Below are positions 13,839 to 23,926 of a stretch of 64,000 bases of DNA, one piece after another (positions within the stretch are counted from its first letter, which is position 1; each line of letters begins with the position of its first letter). Source of the DNA: Desmodesmus armatus (Eukaryota > Chlorophyta > Chlorophyceae > Sphaeropleales > Scenedesmaceae). Both the position numbers and the translations under genes were made by a program. The notes below the pieces were generated by a model. It was not told where the DNA came from. It did not search any database and saw nothing but the letters and a program-made list of their open reading frames with translations. The stretch spans positions 124,001 through 188,000 of the forward strand of contig VIIQ02000033.1 of the NCBI GenBank assembly GCA_007449985.2. Reading direction: 5' to 3'.

Positions 13839-14010
13839 GATTTGGATGCCACAGCAGCAGTGGCCTGCGGTGGGCCAGGCCAGCGGCAGCGCATTGAGCA
13901 CAGCAGAGGGCACAGGAGTGCAATTGTGTGTTGTACAGAAGGCTGCTGGGTGTAGTGGCTGGTGTTGAGGCTGCAGGGACCAGCATAGCCAGCAGTGCCC
14001 AAAGCCAGCT
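13642..14010. repeat. Tandem ~168-bp repeat covering the FAD synthetase 3' end
   Basis: Two imperfect direct copies lie at 13642-13813 (inside the last exon, including part of the C-terminus) and 13843-14010 (after the stop codon). Both begin with the same CAGCAGCAGTGGCCTG core and contain GGCACAGGAGTGCA, AGAAGGCTGCTG and CAGCAGTGCCC. A further diverged copy is at 19345-19654, resuming at 22449-22500 beyond a LINE insertion. Confidence 0.75.
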
Positions 14011-14319
14011 GCGTTGAGTAAGTACTGCCTTTGTTGTTGCGCTTGGCACATTGGATGGAGGTTGTTTGGTGGTTGCCACCAGGCAGCACACTGGGTTCTT
14101 GGTCTTGGCTTGTACTGCATCTTTTTTTGCTATGTGGTGCAAGTAGAGGACGGCTGCCAGTGGTGTTACTCAGTGAGGGTGGCTTTCCATAGGGCAACAT
14201 GTACAGTACCTCTGTAAGACTTGGCCAGCCAGCTGACTTTTGATAAGATTTGACAACAGCGTCAGGGAATGCCAGTGATCAGTGGAGCACAATGAGTTCG
14301 TGCTTCGAGCTGCTCATGT

Positions 14320-14680
14320 TACAGAACCTGCCGTATCAATCTGGCACATTCGGCAGACTGCTCCATGTCCCTTGCACGCCATAGACATCAAATGCCCTGC
14401 ATAGATTGCCACATAGGCAACCTATAGATGGTACATCCACAACCTGCAAAGCCACTGGACATATCTTAGCCAGTGTGCAATTACACTCAGCTTCACACAG
14501 CCCGTCCCACAGTGGGGCATCAGCACCAAGGTTTCAACTGGCCAACGACCGCAAGCACACAATGCAACCCATGCATTGTGGTGGCCACCACCAAAAATCC
14601 ACTAACCCTAGTGTGCAATGCTACGTGCAGCAAAAGCATGGTCCATGGGTTTGTTGGTGTAGACAACTTGTCTGGTTGAA
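14320..14680. repeat. Dispersed 3'-flank repeat, copy beside LRR1
   Basis: This stretch matches, in inverse orientation, 37320-37640 over about 300 bp. Shared cores include GCAAAAGCATGGTCCATG, TGCAAAGCCACTGGACA and AACTGGCCAACGACC. Shorter, more diverged versions are at 22850-23000 and 26900-27105. In each case it lies downstream of an LRR family gene in the same relative orientation, so it probably moved with the gene unit. No coding capacity was recognised. Confidence 0.65.
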
Positions 14681-14766
14681 CCAGTGCACACAATTGCAAA
14701 CAACAAGAGTGCACACCATTGAAGATAACAACATACTGTGTTAGGCAGGCCAGCCTCTCACTGCGG

Positions 14767-16624
14767 CTATGCAGGCAAGCGCTCCACCTTGACACATTCG
14801 GGCAGCTCTAGCCCCATGGTACGGCTTTCCTGCACTGCCTCCTCAACTGCTGCCACGTCAGCAGCATTGACAGTCAGCGTCACAGAGCAGACATGCGCAA
14901 AACCAGACAACAGCATATGAGCATCATCCTTGGACACCAACCGCACTCTAATTGCCAGCTGTGCAGTTGTGAGAGAGGTAAGCTTGCCCAGAGGAAGTAA
15001 GCAACCCCAATCAAGCCCCCGGCCCGAGCACAACACGAGCGCTAGGCGCCTCAAGCCTGTAGCATGCTGCATTGCATCTGCAATCGCAACTACTTCCAAC
15101 TTGCGAGATATGTTGAAAGCAAGCCTTGTCAAGCCTGTCAGCTGTGCCAAGCCCTTGAGTGCTGCCACACGATCGGCGCAAGTTCCAGCCGCCGGGAAGC
15201 TGGGCCATGCAGGACATGCTGAGGGCCAGTGCACTATCTTCTTCACCTTTGGACAGTAGCTGCCCAAGGCAGCCCACGATGGTGCATCCAGTGACCCTGC
15301 TAGAGCAACAATCTCCACATTCGGAAAGGCCCTGAAAGGGACAGATCCAGATGCGCGCACCAGCAAAACCTGCTCACAAACTCCATCGCTACCTGAGCCA
15401 TGGTTCCCAGCCGTCCATTCTCCATACACAGACGTCAGCTTTGTCAGCACAGCGAGGCTAGGTAATACACCCCAGGTCCAATACCCTGCGATGATGTGCA
15501 GGTTGGTGAGGTGTTGCAGGGCTGAGTAAAAAGGCTGTGGGTCTTGGTCCCACAGCATGGAGCGTGCGACTCCCAATTGAGTGAGGCGGGTGAGCTGCCC
15601 CACCCCCTGCCAGTCACTGCTGCTGGGCCGCACCACGATGCTACCTGCAGGCAGCAACAGCGACTGCAGCGCTGTGCAGCTGCTGATGTGTTCAAGCATG
15701 CCTGGTTTCAGCACAAAGTCACCACACAGCTCGGTCATTGCTGTGAGCTGGCCAAGAAACTGTGCATCGCTCGAGTCGATCCCCTCTAGCTGCAGCTGTG
15801 GGGCGCTGTTGGCCAGCTGAAATGTAAGCCGCTGCAGGCCTGTGAGGGCGGAAAGTGGGGCCAAGTCCTTGATGTGGCCGCCCACGTCCACAGCCCTGCC
15901 AAACCCAATGGCTAGGTGAGTCAGCTGTGTGGCCTCACCCAGCTGCTCCCACACAGCCTGAGCGCCTGACCAGCTGTGCTTTGCTGTGAGGGCGAGGCTC
16001 CTGAGGTGCTGCAGCTGAGTGTTGATGCTGCTCAGCGCCATACCCAGTGCCAGGGAGTTGAGGGCGCCTTCAACTGTGAGCTCCAGCGTGCACAGGCAGC
16101 TCAGCCTGTGGCATATTCGAGAGCACATTCAACGGCAACAGCAACAGCAATAGAGCGAGCAGCTCAGATGTTGATGGCTGGGTCGTCACAGTTGTTGTTA
16201 CACACAGCCTGGCTGAGCCACACCCCACAGGTCACCTGCCACCCACCATCAAGCGTGACAACTGCTCGTGTGGAAAGCTGGTGTTAACTGCCACTCGCCT
16301 GGATAGGCCTTCCATGATAGCTGGTGCCAGTAGGTAGCAGCTGTCCTGGGCCAGTGTCACCTTGACATCAGTGCAGTCAGGGAAGTGATGATGCAGTGCT
16401 GCCAGCTGGCGCTTGACGGCTGTAGATCTACCACTGGTGCCTGCAGGTGCTAGGTTGAGTTTGCGGATGCTCCCATGGCACAGACTGCGCAAGGCAGAAC
16501 AAGACGCTGCAACAGCAGAAGCAGACTTGGCCAGGATGAGCTTGGGGAGCAGCACCCCAGCCCAGACATCGTCGTTCAGCTGCTGCAAGCAGTGTAGCAA
16601 CGGTGAACCAATGGCTGACGCCAT
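14767..16624 (-). CDS. LRR1: F-box-like / leucine-rich repeat family protein
   Basis: Member of the clustered family. Exon 1 (16624-16299) starts at the ATG at 16624. It encodes an F-box-like N-terminus (LLHCLQQLNDDVWAGVLLP, then AASCSALRSLCHGS) and ends in GLSR. The 193-bp intron has a GC donor (CCAG|GCGAGT) and acceptor CCACAG|GCTG. Exon 2 (16105-14767) encodes irregular leucine-rich repeats (LAPLSALTGLQRLTF, SSCTALQSLLLPAG, LTRLTQLGVARSML, LAQLTGLTRLAFNIS) and ends LPECVKVERLPA. The total is 554 residues, phase-consistent and fully open, so it is probably functional. The fold suggests protein recognition, possibly with SCF; neither partner nor pathway can be read from sequence. Confidence 0.8.
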
Positions 16625-18800
16625 GGCCGGAGTAAGACTCAGTGACTGGTGGTGATCTGGAGATCCACAGAACTAGCAAGTTAGCAATGCTGACTATGCT
16701 TTGGTGATTACTATGCAAACTTCGAAAATACGAGCAAGCAACACAAAGCCAGCAAAGCGAACAATCAATCCCAAAAGTTTCGGAGGTTTGACCACTTTAA
16801 CCTTCTATGCCTCAAGCAGTTTCTGGGTGATAAGTCAATGCCTGGGCCAATGCAGCCCAAGCCACTACACAGGCCCTTCGTTGGGGTCAAGACACATCTC
16901 CCGAGGCCGGCTACGTGCCTGCACCGGAACTGTACAGGCACTGGGGGTCAGTTCAAGTCAAACTTTTGACCACACTACCTGCAAGTGTTACGGTAGAAGC
17001 TTATCACGCAACGTTTATTTCTTAGGATAGTCAGCATCTTGGCTGTACCAGCCGTCGGTTCTCGTTCGACGTTTCCTGGGGGCACGGCAGCAGAAGATGC
17101 AAGTACCACCTGTGCAGGCTTGAGCAGAAGGCTCTCTACAGCAGGGCCCCCTTCACACAAAACAATTTCTCCGATCATTGGCATGTAAGAATGACCGTTT
17201 GCAACCCTTCGCAGTGCCAGACGCAGAGATGCATTGACCGAACAGCAACGTGTGCAAGCGCTTTGCGCTCAACTACAACGTATTCACTGCAAGTGAACTA
17301 GATTTGCTTTTAGGAGTACTTGCTGAGGCGCGATGAGGTAGCCGGGGTTTGGCAACAGCTGATCAGTGTGATCAACAGCAGCAGCAGCGTGGGCAGTTGC
17401 AGGCGGTTCATGCAGCGCGTATGGGAAGCTTTTCAGGTTTTAAGATGTTCATGATGGCCTGCTACACCTGCTGCTGAGCTCCTGGATAAATGTTGTGGGG
17501 GCAAGGAAGCACCAGACACACCCAAGTCCCCTGCTGCTAGCACCAGGCCCAAACGTCAACGTGCCACTGCAGCAGCTGTTGGCATCACAGCACATACCCC
17601 AAAGTTGCAAGTTGGAGCGGTTTTGCAGGACACAGCTGGGACTACATGCATGCCTGCCCCTCCTCTCCCAAACCACAAGCACACTGCTCCCTTGGGTGCT
17701 GCCCAACAGCAAGCAGAGGCGCCTAAAGTAGCGGAAATAAGAAACCATGTGACATAGATAATGATGAAGACGCCATGTTGGCTGCTGCAGCTACATAAGC
17801 TTGAATGCCAGGCTGCACCCCACTTCCAAACTTTGCCCTGGTTGAGGCCTGAGCACCAGCTGGCTGCTCGAGTCTGGGGTTCCAGAATGTTCTGAGAGTT
17901 TTGAAACTTCATTTTGGCTTGCTGTTCTAAGGCTGCAGCTGCTGCTACGCCCTGGAAGGCTTGCAGCTGACGATGGCATCTGCAGCAGCACCGGTACAGG
18001 CTATGACCATGCCCAGGATTGACTGAAAAAGGAATGATACGTCTGCTAGTGATTTTACAATCGTGCGCACAAAGCGTGCGCACAGGGATCACTTGCTCGC
18101 TACTATAGGTGCTGTGCTGCTGAGAGCAGTAAGGCTCAAACGGAGACTAATGAACCTTTCCAGGCTGAAGCAGGCCTTCAAAAACGATCGAACAGACATA
18201 GAGACGTGTTTGAATGGTTGCCAGACCTTCATACGCCTGATGCTGGCTTACTGTGGCCAAAACGTGCTTCTTTCTGCAACATCGAAGTATGAAAAATGTG
18301 CGTCCTTATCGGCTGCAAGCACGCCAGTGTGACAATGTGTCATCATTACTCATTCTATTGTTTGCCGCACAGGCCCCGGAGATGGTTCCTAACAAAGTTT
18401 AAAAGTAGATCTTAGCCAATTTGACCCCCTCAGCTGCTGCTAGGGGGCCGCACCGAGGCAGCCAACCCACCCCAGCTACTGGCTATGGTACCAGTACTGT
18501 ACTGCCAAGAGCGCAGGCCCAGGCAGAGGGTGCAAAGTGCCGTGGTACAAAAGTAAGCTTTGAGGCATAGAAGGTTAAGAAGCTGTAGTCAAACGGAGGG
18601 TGTTTGGGGGGGGAGGGGGTGTGATATGCGGCAGCAGCTGCTGCTGCTGCTGCCGCAAGTTTGCTGGATGGTAATCAAGGTGCGGAATCGAGCAGTATTG
18701 TAACAGCTGATGCGGGCAGCACTGATCCAGTACTTTTGGCTGGCCAGCATGTGCTGTGCACTTTGTCATCATGCTGGGGTCCTGATTGTCATGTCAGTAA
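16625..18800. other. Intergenic stretch with two coding-like patches
   Basis: No complete gene is recognised in 2.2 kb. On the plus strand, 17316-17440 reads openly (LRRDEVAGVWQQLISVIN) and 17470-17757 reads openly with a basic segment (KSPAASTRPKRQRATAAA) before a stop. They may be exons of one small gene or a decayed element. On the minus strand an ATG-started 69-codon frame lies at 17184-16975. None has a recognisable domain. A G-rich run and CTG repeats lie at about 18597-18655. Confidence 0.3.
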
Positions 18801-19288
18801 AGAAAAGATACAGAGACACCCCCTTGGTCTCTTAACGCCATAGGACTTCTTCCCATTGGCCTCGCGTCCGTTGAGGACGGCTCTTCACACCAACACTCCT
18901 GGGGGTCTAGGGCAACGGCACTCGTGGCCACATCTCACTCCCCAGGGGCACACCTGGGGGCCGTGTAAACCCACCGAAATTCAGGCTGGAGATGTTGTTC
19001 GACATGGGAGATTGGATGCTGTAAGGTATCACCCTTGACCCGCTGGGAGAGTCCCCTCAGTCCCGACCTGAGAGAACCTTGAATCCCTAGGGTAGCACAC
19101 CCAATAGCGGGCTCCATGCCTTTTCCGGCTGTATTCTGCACCCATTCCTTCCTTTTGCCTCTGTGGCAGTAATCAGCATCAGGGGATCCCTCTCCCTTCA
19201 CTGCACTTGCCCGGGTCAGCAGCCTGGCTCGGGGTATTATTACCCCCCCTAGGGGGCCGGTGGGTGGGCCGGGATTCGAACCCGGGTC
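18801..19288 (-). mobile_element. tRNA-derived SINE, copy 1 (5'-truncated)
   Basis: This copy closely matches the SINE at 37854-38392 over its body and 3' end. On the minus strand it keeps the pol III B box (19282-19272, GGTTCGAATCC) but has lost the A box. Its 3' end carries the shared two-hairpin segment (18879-18837). The flanking direct repeat TCAGTAA occurs at 18794-18800 and 19289-19295, marking target-primed insertion of a 5'-truncated copy. Confidence 0.85.
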
Positions 19289-19344
19289 TCAGTAACTCAC
19301 TTATAGGCATTCTGAAAATGAATGTTCCTCAGAAAGATCGCCCA

Positions 19345-19660
19345 ATCAGGGGTTGTTGGTGCTTGTCAGGGCAGTGCGGCAAGCGCGGCGGTAGCCTGCC
19401 ACTGTCGCAGTGCTGCTACAGCAGCAGTGGCCTGGGGTGGGCAGGGCTAAGGGATGCCCCATGCCCCTTGAAAGACACTTCTTGTTTGTGCAGTACATTT
19501 CTGAACATTCGCCCGTAAGCAACAGAGGCGATCTAGACGCGAACAGAGACCTGCAGCTTTATCAGTCTTGCTGGTGACAGTGCGCTGTGCACAGCACAGG
19601 GCACAGGACTGCAGCAAACATGTGGTGTGCAGAAGGCTGCTGCTGCAGTAGGTTTGGTGG
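19345..19660. repeat. Diverged copy of the FAD-synthetase 3'-end repeat, left part
   Basis: It shares the cores CTTGTCAGGGCAGT, CAGCAGCAGTGGCCTG, AGGGCACAGGA and AGAAGGCTGCTGC with 13590-13760. The repeat is interrupted at 19660 by the LINE and resumes at about 22449 (GGCCAGCAATGCAGCAGTGCCC-like core). It is not an open gene here. Confidence 0.6.
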
Positions 19661-19847
19661 TTCAAATCAAATCAAAGTTACACCTGTAGCTATGAAACTC
19701 AAGAGCTCATGCCAGCCATTCACTGATATCACGGAGATAGCACAACAACCCAGAAGGAACAACATACTGAGGATCAAAACAGAGAAGCCTGACGCTTTTG
19801 TGAGGATGAAAACCAACCCAAAAATCCCCAAGCGTACTATCTAAGTG

Positions 19848-19993
19848 TCACCCCGTGTGATAATAATGCTTGGAGTGTGTGTCAGGAGGGGTAGACCCCG
19901 CCGTCCTTACAGGGCGTGAAGCCAATGGGAGGTAATCCTATGGCGTTACTGGGTTAGGAGGGGGCCCTGAAGCATTATTATTATTATTATTAT
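19848..19993 (+). mobile_element. Short retroposed element with (ATT)n tail nested in the LINE
   Basis: A 146-bp plus-strand insertion flanked by the 10-bp direct repeat TATCTAAGTG at 19838-19847 and 19994-20003. It ends in an ATT-repeat tail. It contains the shared hairpins at 19902-19916 and 19921-19944. It lacks a recognisable pol III promoter or coding region, so it is probably the 5'-truncated 3' end of another LINE or a SINE. Confidence 0.85.
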
Positions 19994-20203
19994 TATCTAA
20001 GTGCACGAGATGGACAACCCTCCGAATGGATGCCGGGCAAAAACCTCCGTGGAGGAATATAAAAAACCCTTTGTGGCAATGTGACTTTGGGCTGGACCAA
20101 TTCGGAGGCTCGGCACTAGACGGCTCTCGATACAAAAACACAAAGCTGTCAAATCAGTCAACTGCCGTCAACGCTCCACTGCTGCTGCTGCTGCAAAGGA
20201 CTG

Positions 20204-22442
20204 TTACTGCTCTCCAGTGATATCAGCTGCAGGCCCAGGTGTTAACGCCATAGAGCTTCCTCCATTGGCCTCGCGCCCTGCAAGGGCGGCTCTTCTAATG
20301 TCCCAAGCGCGGAGGATGTAGTTGGCCATCAAAGGCTGGTTGAGCAGTTGGCGCCATGGGGCCTGTGTGGGGCTGGCTTGGGCATCTGCAATACAGTCTG
20401 CAATATGTGGCATGCTGCGGGGGATAGAGTAGGCAGGGCACTCCAACAGGAAGTGAGTGGGTGTTTCAGCATGTTGTTTACAGGATGGGCAGAGTTGCCT
20501 TGCATTGCGTGCAGCAGCTGTCTCCCTGTGTCTTGTATGGCTATGGAAGGCATTGAGTGGGAGGGTTTCAAGGCGGAAGTGCATGAACAGTGAAGCAGCT
20601 CTACATGATTCCAGGTGGGGAGTGGTGGTTAGAGTGTGCAGATATGTGCGGAGTTTGGGCCGCCTAGGTGTGAGCTCTCCAATGCCAATGTCTGCCATGT
20701 ACCTGGAGTGCACAGAACCTCCTAGGTTGCGGGGGGGCTGTGTCCAATAAGACCTAAGATAGTTGATTGCACGTGCTTCAACATGTCCCTTGAAATTTGC
20801 CTTACTGACTTCTTTAGGGGTGCTAGTGTCAATGTTGTACTCAGTCAGTAGTCGCTGCATGTTCTGACCCCAAGGGTGGTACTTGCCACTCCATGCAGTG
20901 TGGATCTTGTACAGTAGTCGGTCAGTGGGTGTGTTTTCTAGATGATGCCAGTACCTAATGACAAGTGTGTCGCATGTTACATGCAGAGGAAACAAACCCA
21001 GCTCTTGTTGCAGGCAGATGTGGGAGGTGTTTGCAGGGCAATGGAAAGCACGTGTGGTCAAACCCATCTGCCAGGAGTCAAGCTTTTTGCGCAAAGATTG
21101 GATGGGTTGGGCCCACACCTGGGCAGCATAGGTGACCACTGGTTGCACAATAGTGGTTAGTGTCAGTTTGCGCAAGTGGGCAGGGAGCCGCACTTGTGTG
21201 AGTACTTTACGTTGGGCTGCTGCTGCCTTTGTGCCTGACTTCATGCGAGCTTCAAAGTGGTCATCCCAAGTGTTGGTATTGTTGATGGTAACCCCTAGAT
21301 ATTTGTAGCTGGTGACTTGTGGGATGGTGATGTCTCCCCACTTGTATGTCTGAGCAGAGCTGTCCATCCGTGTAGCTGCAGCAGCACTGCGGCGGGCACT
21401 TGCACAGCCACCTAGTACCTTCATGATGGCAGTTTTAGATGTGTCAGTGGGGTTGACACTTGCGCAAAGCTGCCATTTTGTCAGTGCTGCTCGTGTACTG
21501 TCCACCAGCCGTTGCATTGCTTCAGGGGTGGATGTCACCCCAGCCAGATCATCAGCATACAAAAGAGCAGTCAGTTTTGCAGCTGTTTCGCCAGAGCGCA
21601 CAGGGACAGGGATTCCCTCGTGTTCCTCCCATACCTGGTGCAAGACGCTATCAATGTATACGTTGAACATGGTGGTTGCCAGGGTGTCTCCCTGTTCCCA
21701 GCCCATGTCAGGGTGCATTACGCGCGAGAACGCTCCGTTGTACATGATCTTGGTGGGTGTGTTATCCACCATGTTAGCAAGGACGCGGAACATTTTCCCA
21801 GTAATGCCTTTTTGCCATAAGTGCCAGAGAAGCCCAGCTCTCCACACAGTGTCATAGGCCTTTTCAATGTCTACAAACAACAGGTATGTATCAAGCTTCT
21901 GTTGGCATCGTGCATCCAGGCATGTTTTCAGCATGTAGATGTTATCTACCGAGCTTCTGCCAGGGCGGAAACCCTGCTGGCCGTCATGCAGCTTGTCGTT
22001 ATCTTCCAAAAAAGTCATGATGCGCCCATTGATCACCAGATTGTACAGCTTGTCAATGGCAGATCCCAGGGTGATAGGGCGGTAGTTTTTGGCTTCAATG
22101 GGGTCTCCCTTTTTGTAAATGGGGGTGATCACCCCACATGTTTTGGCTTTCATTTCATACTCAAATTGCATCTGGAAGAAGCTTGTAAGGTGGGGAGTCA
22201 GGGCATTGCCGCCATACTTCAGCAGCTCATTCTGGATGTTGTCCAGAGGGCTAGGAGCTTTGTTGTTGTTCAGTCTGTGGCACTGTGCTTGTACTTCTTC
22301 CTCGGCAATGGGTTGTGAGAGGCCAGCTGGGCCTTCTTCTGTGAAGGAAGTTTGTTCCAAGTGTTCCTTAACCTGCGCCTCTATTGTGGCACGGTGCTGA
22401 GCATCAAAGTCATCGTTGCGGTAGTGGGTGGAGGTAGAGGAC
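20204..22442 (-). CDS. LINE reverse transcriptase (ORF2 remnant, 5'-truncated)
   Basis: Copies element RNA into DNA at the target site. The open frame runs from the 5' junction at 22442 to the stop at 20204 with no internal stop. It shows RT blocks in order: KNYRPITLGSAIDKLYN, GFRPGRSSVDNI, FVDIEKAYDTVW (first catalytic Asp), GWEQGDTLATTMFN and the catalytic YADD (codons 21559-21548). After the thumb region comes a Cys-x2-Cys-x8-His-x4-Cys knuckle (CPSCKQHAETPTHFLLEC), typical of LINE C-termini. The endonuclease part is missing because of truncation, so this copy cannot move by itself. The last ~20 codons before the stop (REANGGSSMALTP) are also the DNA that forms the shared two-hairpin element. 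Confidence 0.92.
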
Positions 22443-22448
22443 TGGTGG

Positions 22449-23125
22449 TTGGTGTTGGGATTGCAGGGGCCAGCAATGCAGCAGTGCCCTATCCAAAAAG
22501 GCGCAACATGCGCTTGGCGCGTGTAATGGAGGCAATGTTTATGGCCGGCACCAGACAGGAAACTGGGGTTTTGGGGCTTGGTCTGTGCTGTGTGCCTCTG
22601 TTGTCCGCAATCACATGGTGGCTGGCACTGCTGAATACGACCGGCTTTTTACAGGGGGCCATGCACAGTACTACTGTAGTACATTCATTAGAGAGAGCCA
22701 ACCAGCTTTGTTCTGACAAAGTTTGACAACACCCCAGCGGGGCTGCTGCATTGAAATGAAACATGTCTTGCAGCCGCTTGCCTGTATGGCAGGGCATTTG
22801 AGGGTCTTGGCGTGTGAGCATTGCGGCTGCATGAATGGCAAGCTTTGTAACGTCAACCTATGAATGATACATCCACAATCTTCAGAGCCACTGGACACAC
22901 CTCAGCCACCATATGGATGCTGCCACACAGCTTTACTCTATACATTGTATCATCACAGCAGGCATCAAGACGGAGGTCAAAATCGGCCAACGGCCCAGGG
23001 AAAACAGAAAATTCCCAACCACCACCATTACTACAACTACTGCCAAAATGGTCAGGGCCGCACCTGACCGCCCTTTTTGGGGCCAAACTAGGCTCATAGG
23101 GCATTAGATGGGCCACATAGCGACC
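22449..23125. other. Intergenic: right part of host repeat and LRR2-flank repeat
   Basis: It starts with the continuation of the FAD-synthetase 3'-end repeat (to about 22500). Sequence similar to 14050-14260 follows, for example the TTTGACAACA core near 22722. At 22850-23000 there is a diverged copy of the LRR 3'-flank repeat (GATACATCCACAATCTTC, GAGCCACTGGACACACCT). No gene is recognised. Confidence 0.5.
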
Positions 23126-23819
23126 TCAAACAACAGGGGACACAATCCAAGACAAGCCCAAACCAACATCAATACAAGCAAAGCAGCCACTCACACTTCC
23201 ATTCAAAAGTAGCAAGTCCGCCGCATGGGCTGAAGCAGCAACTGCAATGTCTTCCTTGTCAGACACATCCAATCCACCACCACTCAAAGCCTCCAAAAAC
23301 AGGAGAATTCTCACACCGTCGATGGCTGCAATGCACCAGGAAGGGCGGCTACAAGGTGTTGCCCTTGGGACAAGGACTGTCGCAAACCCGCAGAGACTGG
23401 GCCCTCAAGCACATGCTGCCATCCAACCAGGCATTTCAACAGATGAGCATGGCCGCCGTGCGCGACGCTGCCTAAGTGCACTGTACTGCAAGCACTCGGT
23501 AACCATATGCAACTCATCACCAACCCCTGCCGCACACAACTTGCACAAGCGCTCCGTCCGAGGGACGGGCATCCGCCGTCGGGTCCCCTCCACAACTTGG
23601 TGCTCCCACTTCCGAGTCTCAACCTCTCAAGTCATGTGCAGCGACTTTGAAGCATGCCCAACAACGCAGCTTACACAGAGACATAGCTGCTGACCACCGG
23701 ACATAATCAGGGTCATCCTGCCATCTGGCCTTGTCTAGCAGAGAAAGGGGATCCGCTAGGGCCCCCTTGCTTACAAACTTGCAAACTCTCGCGTACAGAG
23801 CCGCGTACAGCACATGCAT
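23126..23819 (-). pseudogene. Fragment of a different LINE C-terminus
   Basis: Reading on the minus strand, frames joined by shifts give ADPLSLLDKARWQDDPDYVRW, then RTERLCKLCAAGVGDELH followed by MVTEC, a Cys-x2-Cys-x8-His-x4-Cys knuckle preceded by an Arg-rich stretch, as in LINE C-termini. The sequence differs from the LINE at 19661-22442, so it stems from another family. It is broken by frameshifts and lacks an RT domain. Confidence 0.6.
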
Positions 23820-23926
23820 GGATGCTCACAAGAGCTGGCGCAGACGGCCAGTGCACACAACCAAAGCATAGGCATACAATACAGCTCACAAAGCCGGCCA
23901 GCTGCAACAGTGATGCAACAAAGGGC

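Larger units (their letters stand above)
19661..22442 (-). mobile_element. Non-LTR retrotransposon (LINE), 5'-truncated, tail (TTTGA)n
   Basis: On the minus strand the element starts abruptly in the reverse transcriptase frame at 22442, has its stop at 20204, a long 3' untranslated region and a short TTTGA-repeat tail at 19661-19675. The six-base direct repeat TGGTGG lies at 19655-19660 and 22443-22448. Removing the element rejoins the host repeat as seen at 13740-13800. A second retroposed element (19848-19993) sits inside its 3' untranslated region. Copies of the last 50-140 bp of this LINE occur at 27312-27360, 38452-38581 and about 61714-61785. Confidence 0.9.

Noticed and set aside
21423..22400. 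Long plus-strand frames over the LINE
   Set aside because: They are complements of the reverse transcriptase frame, without domain signals.
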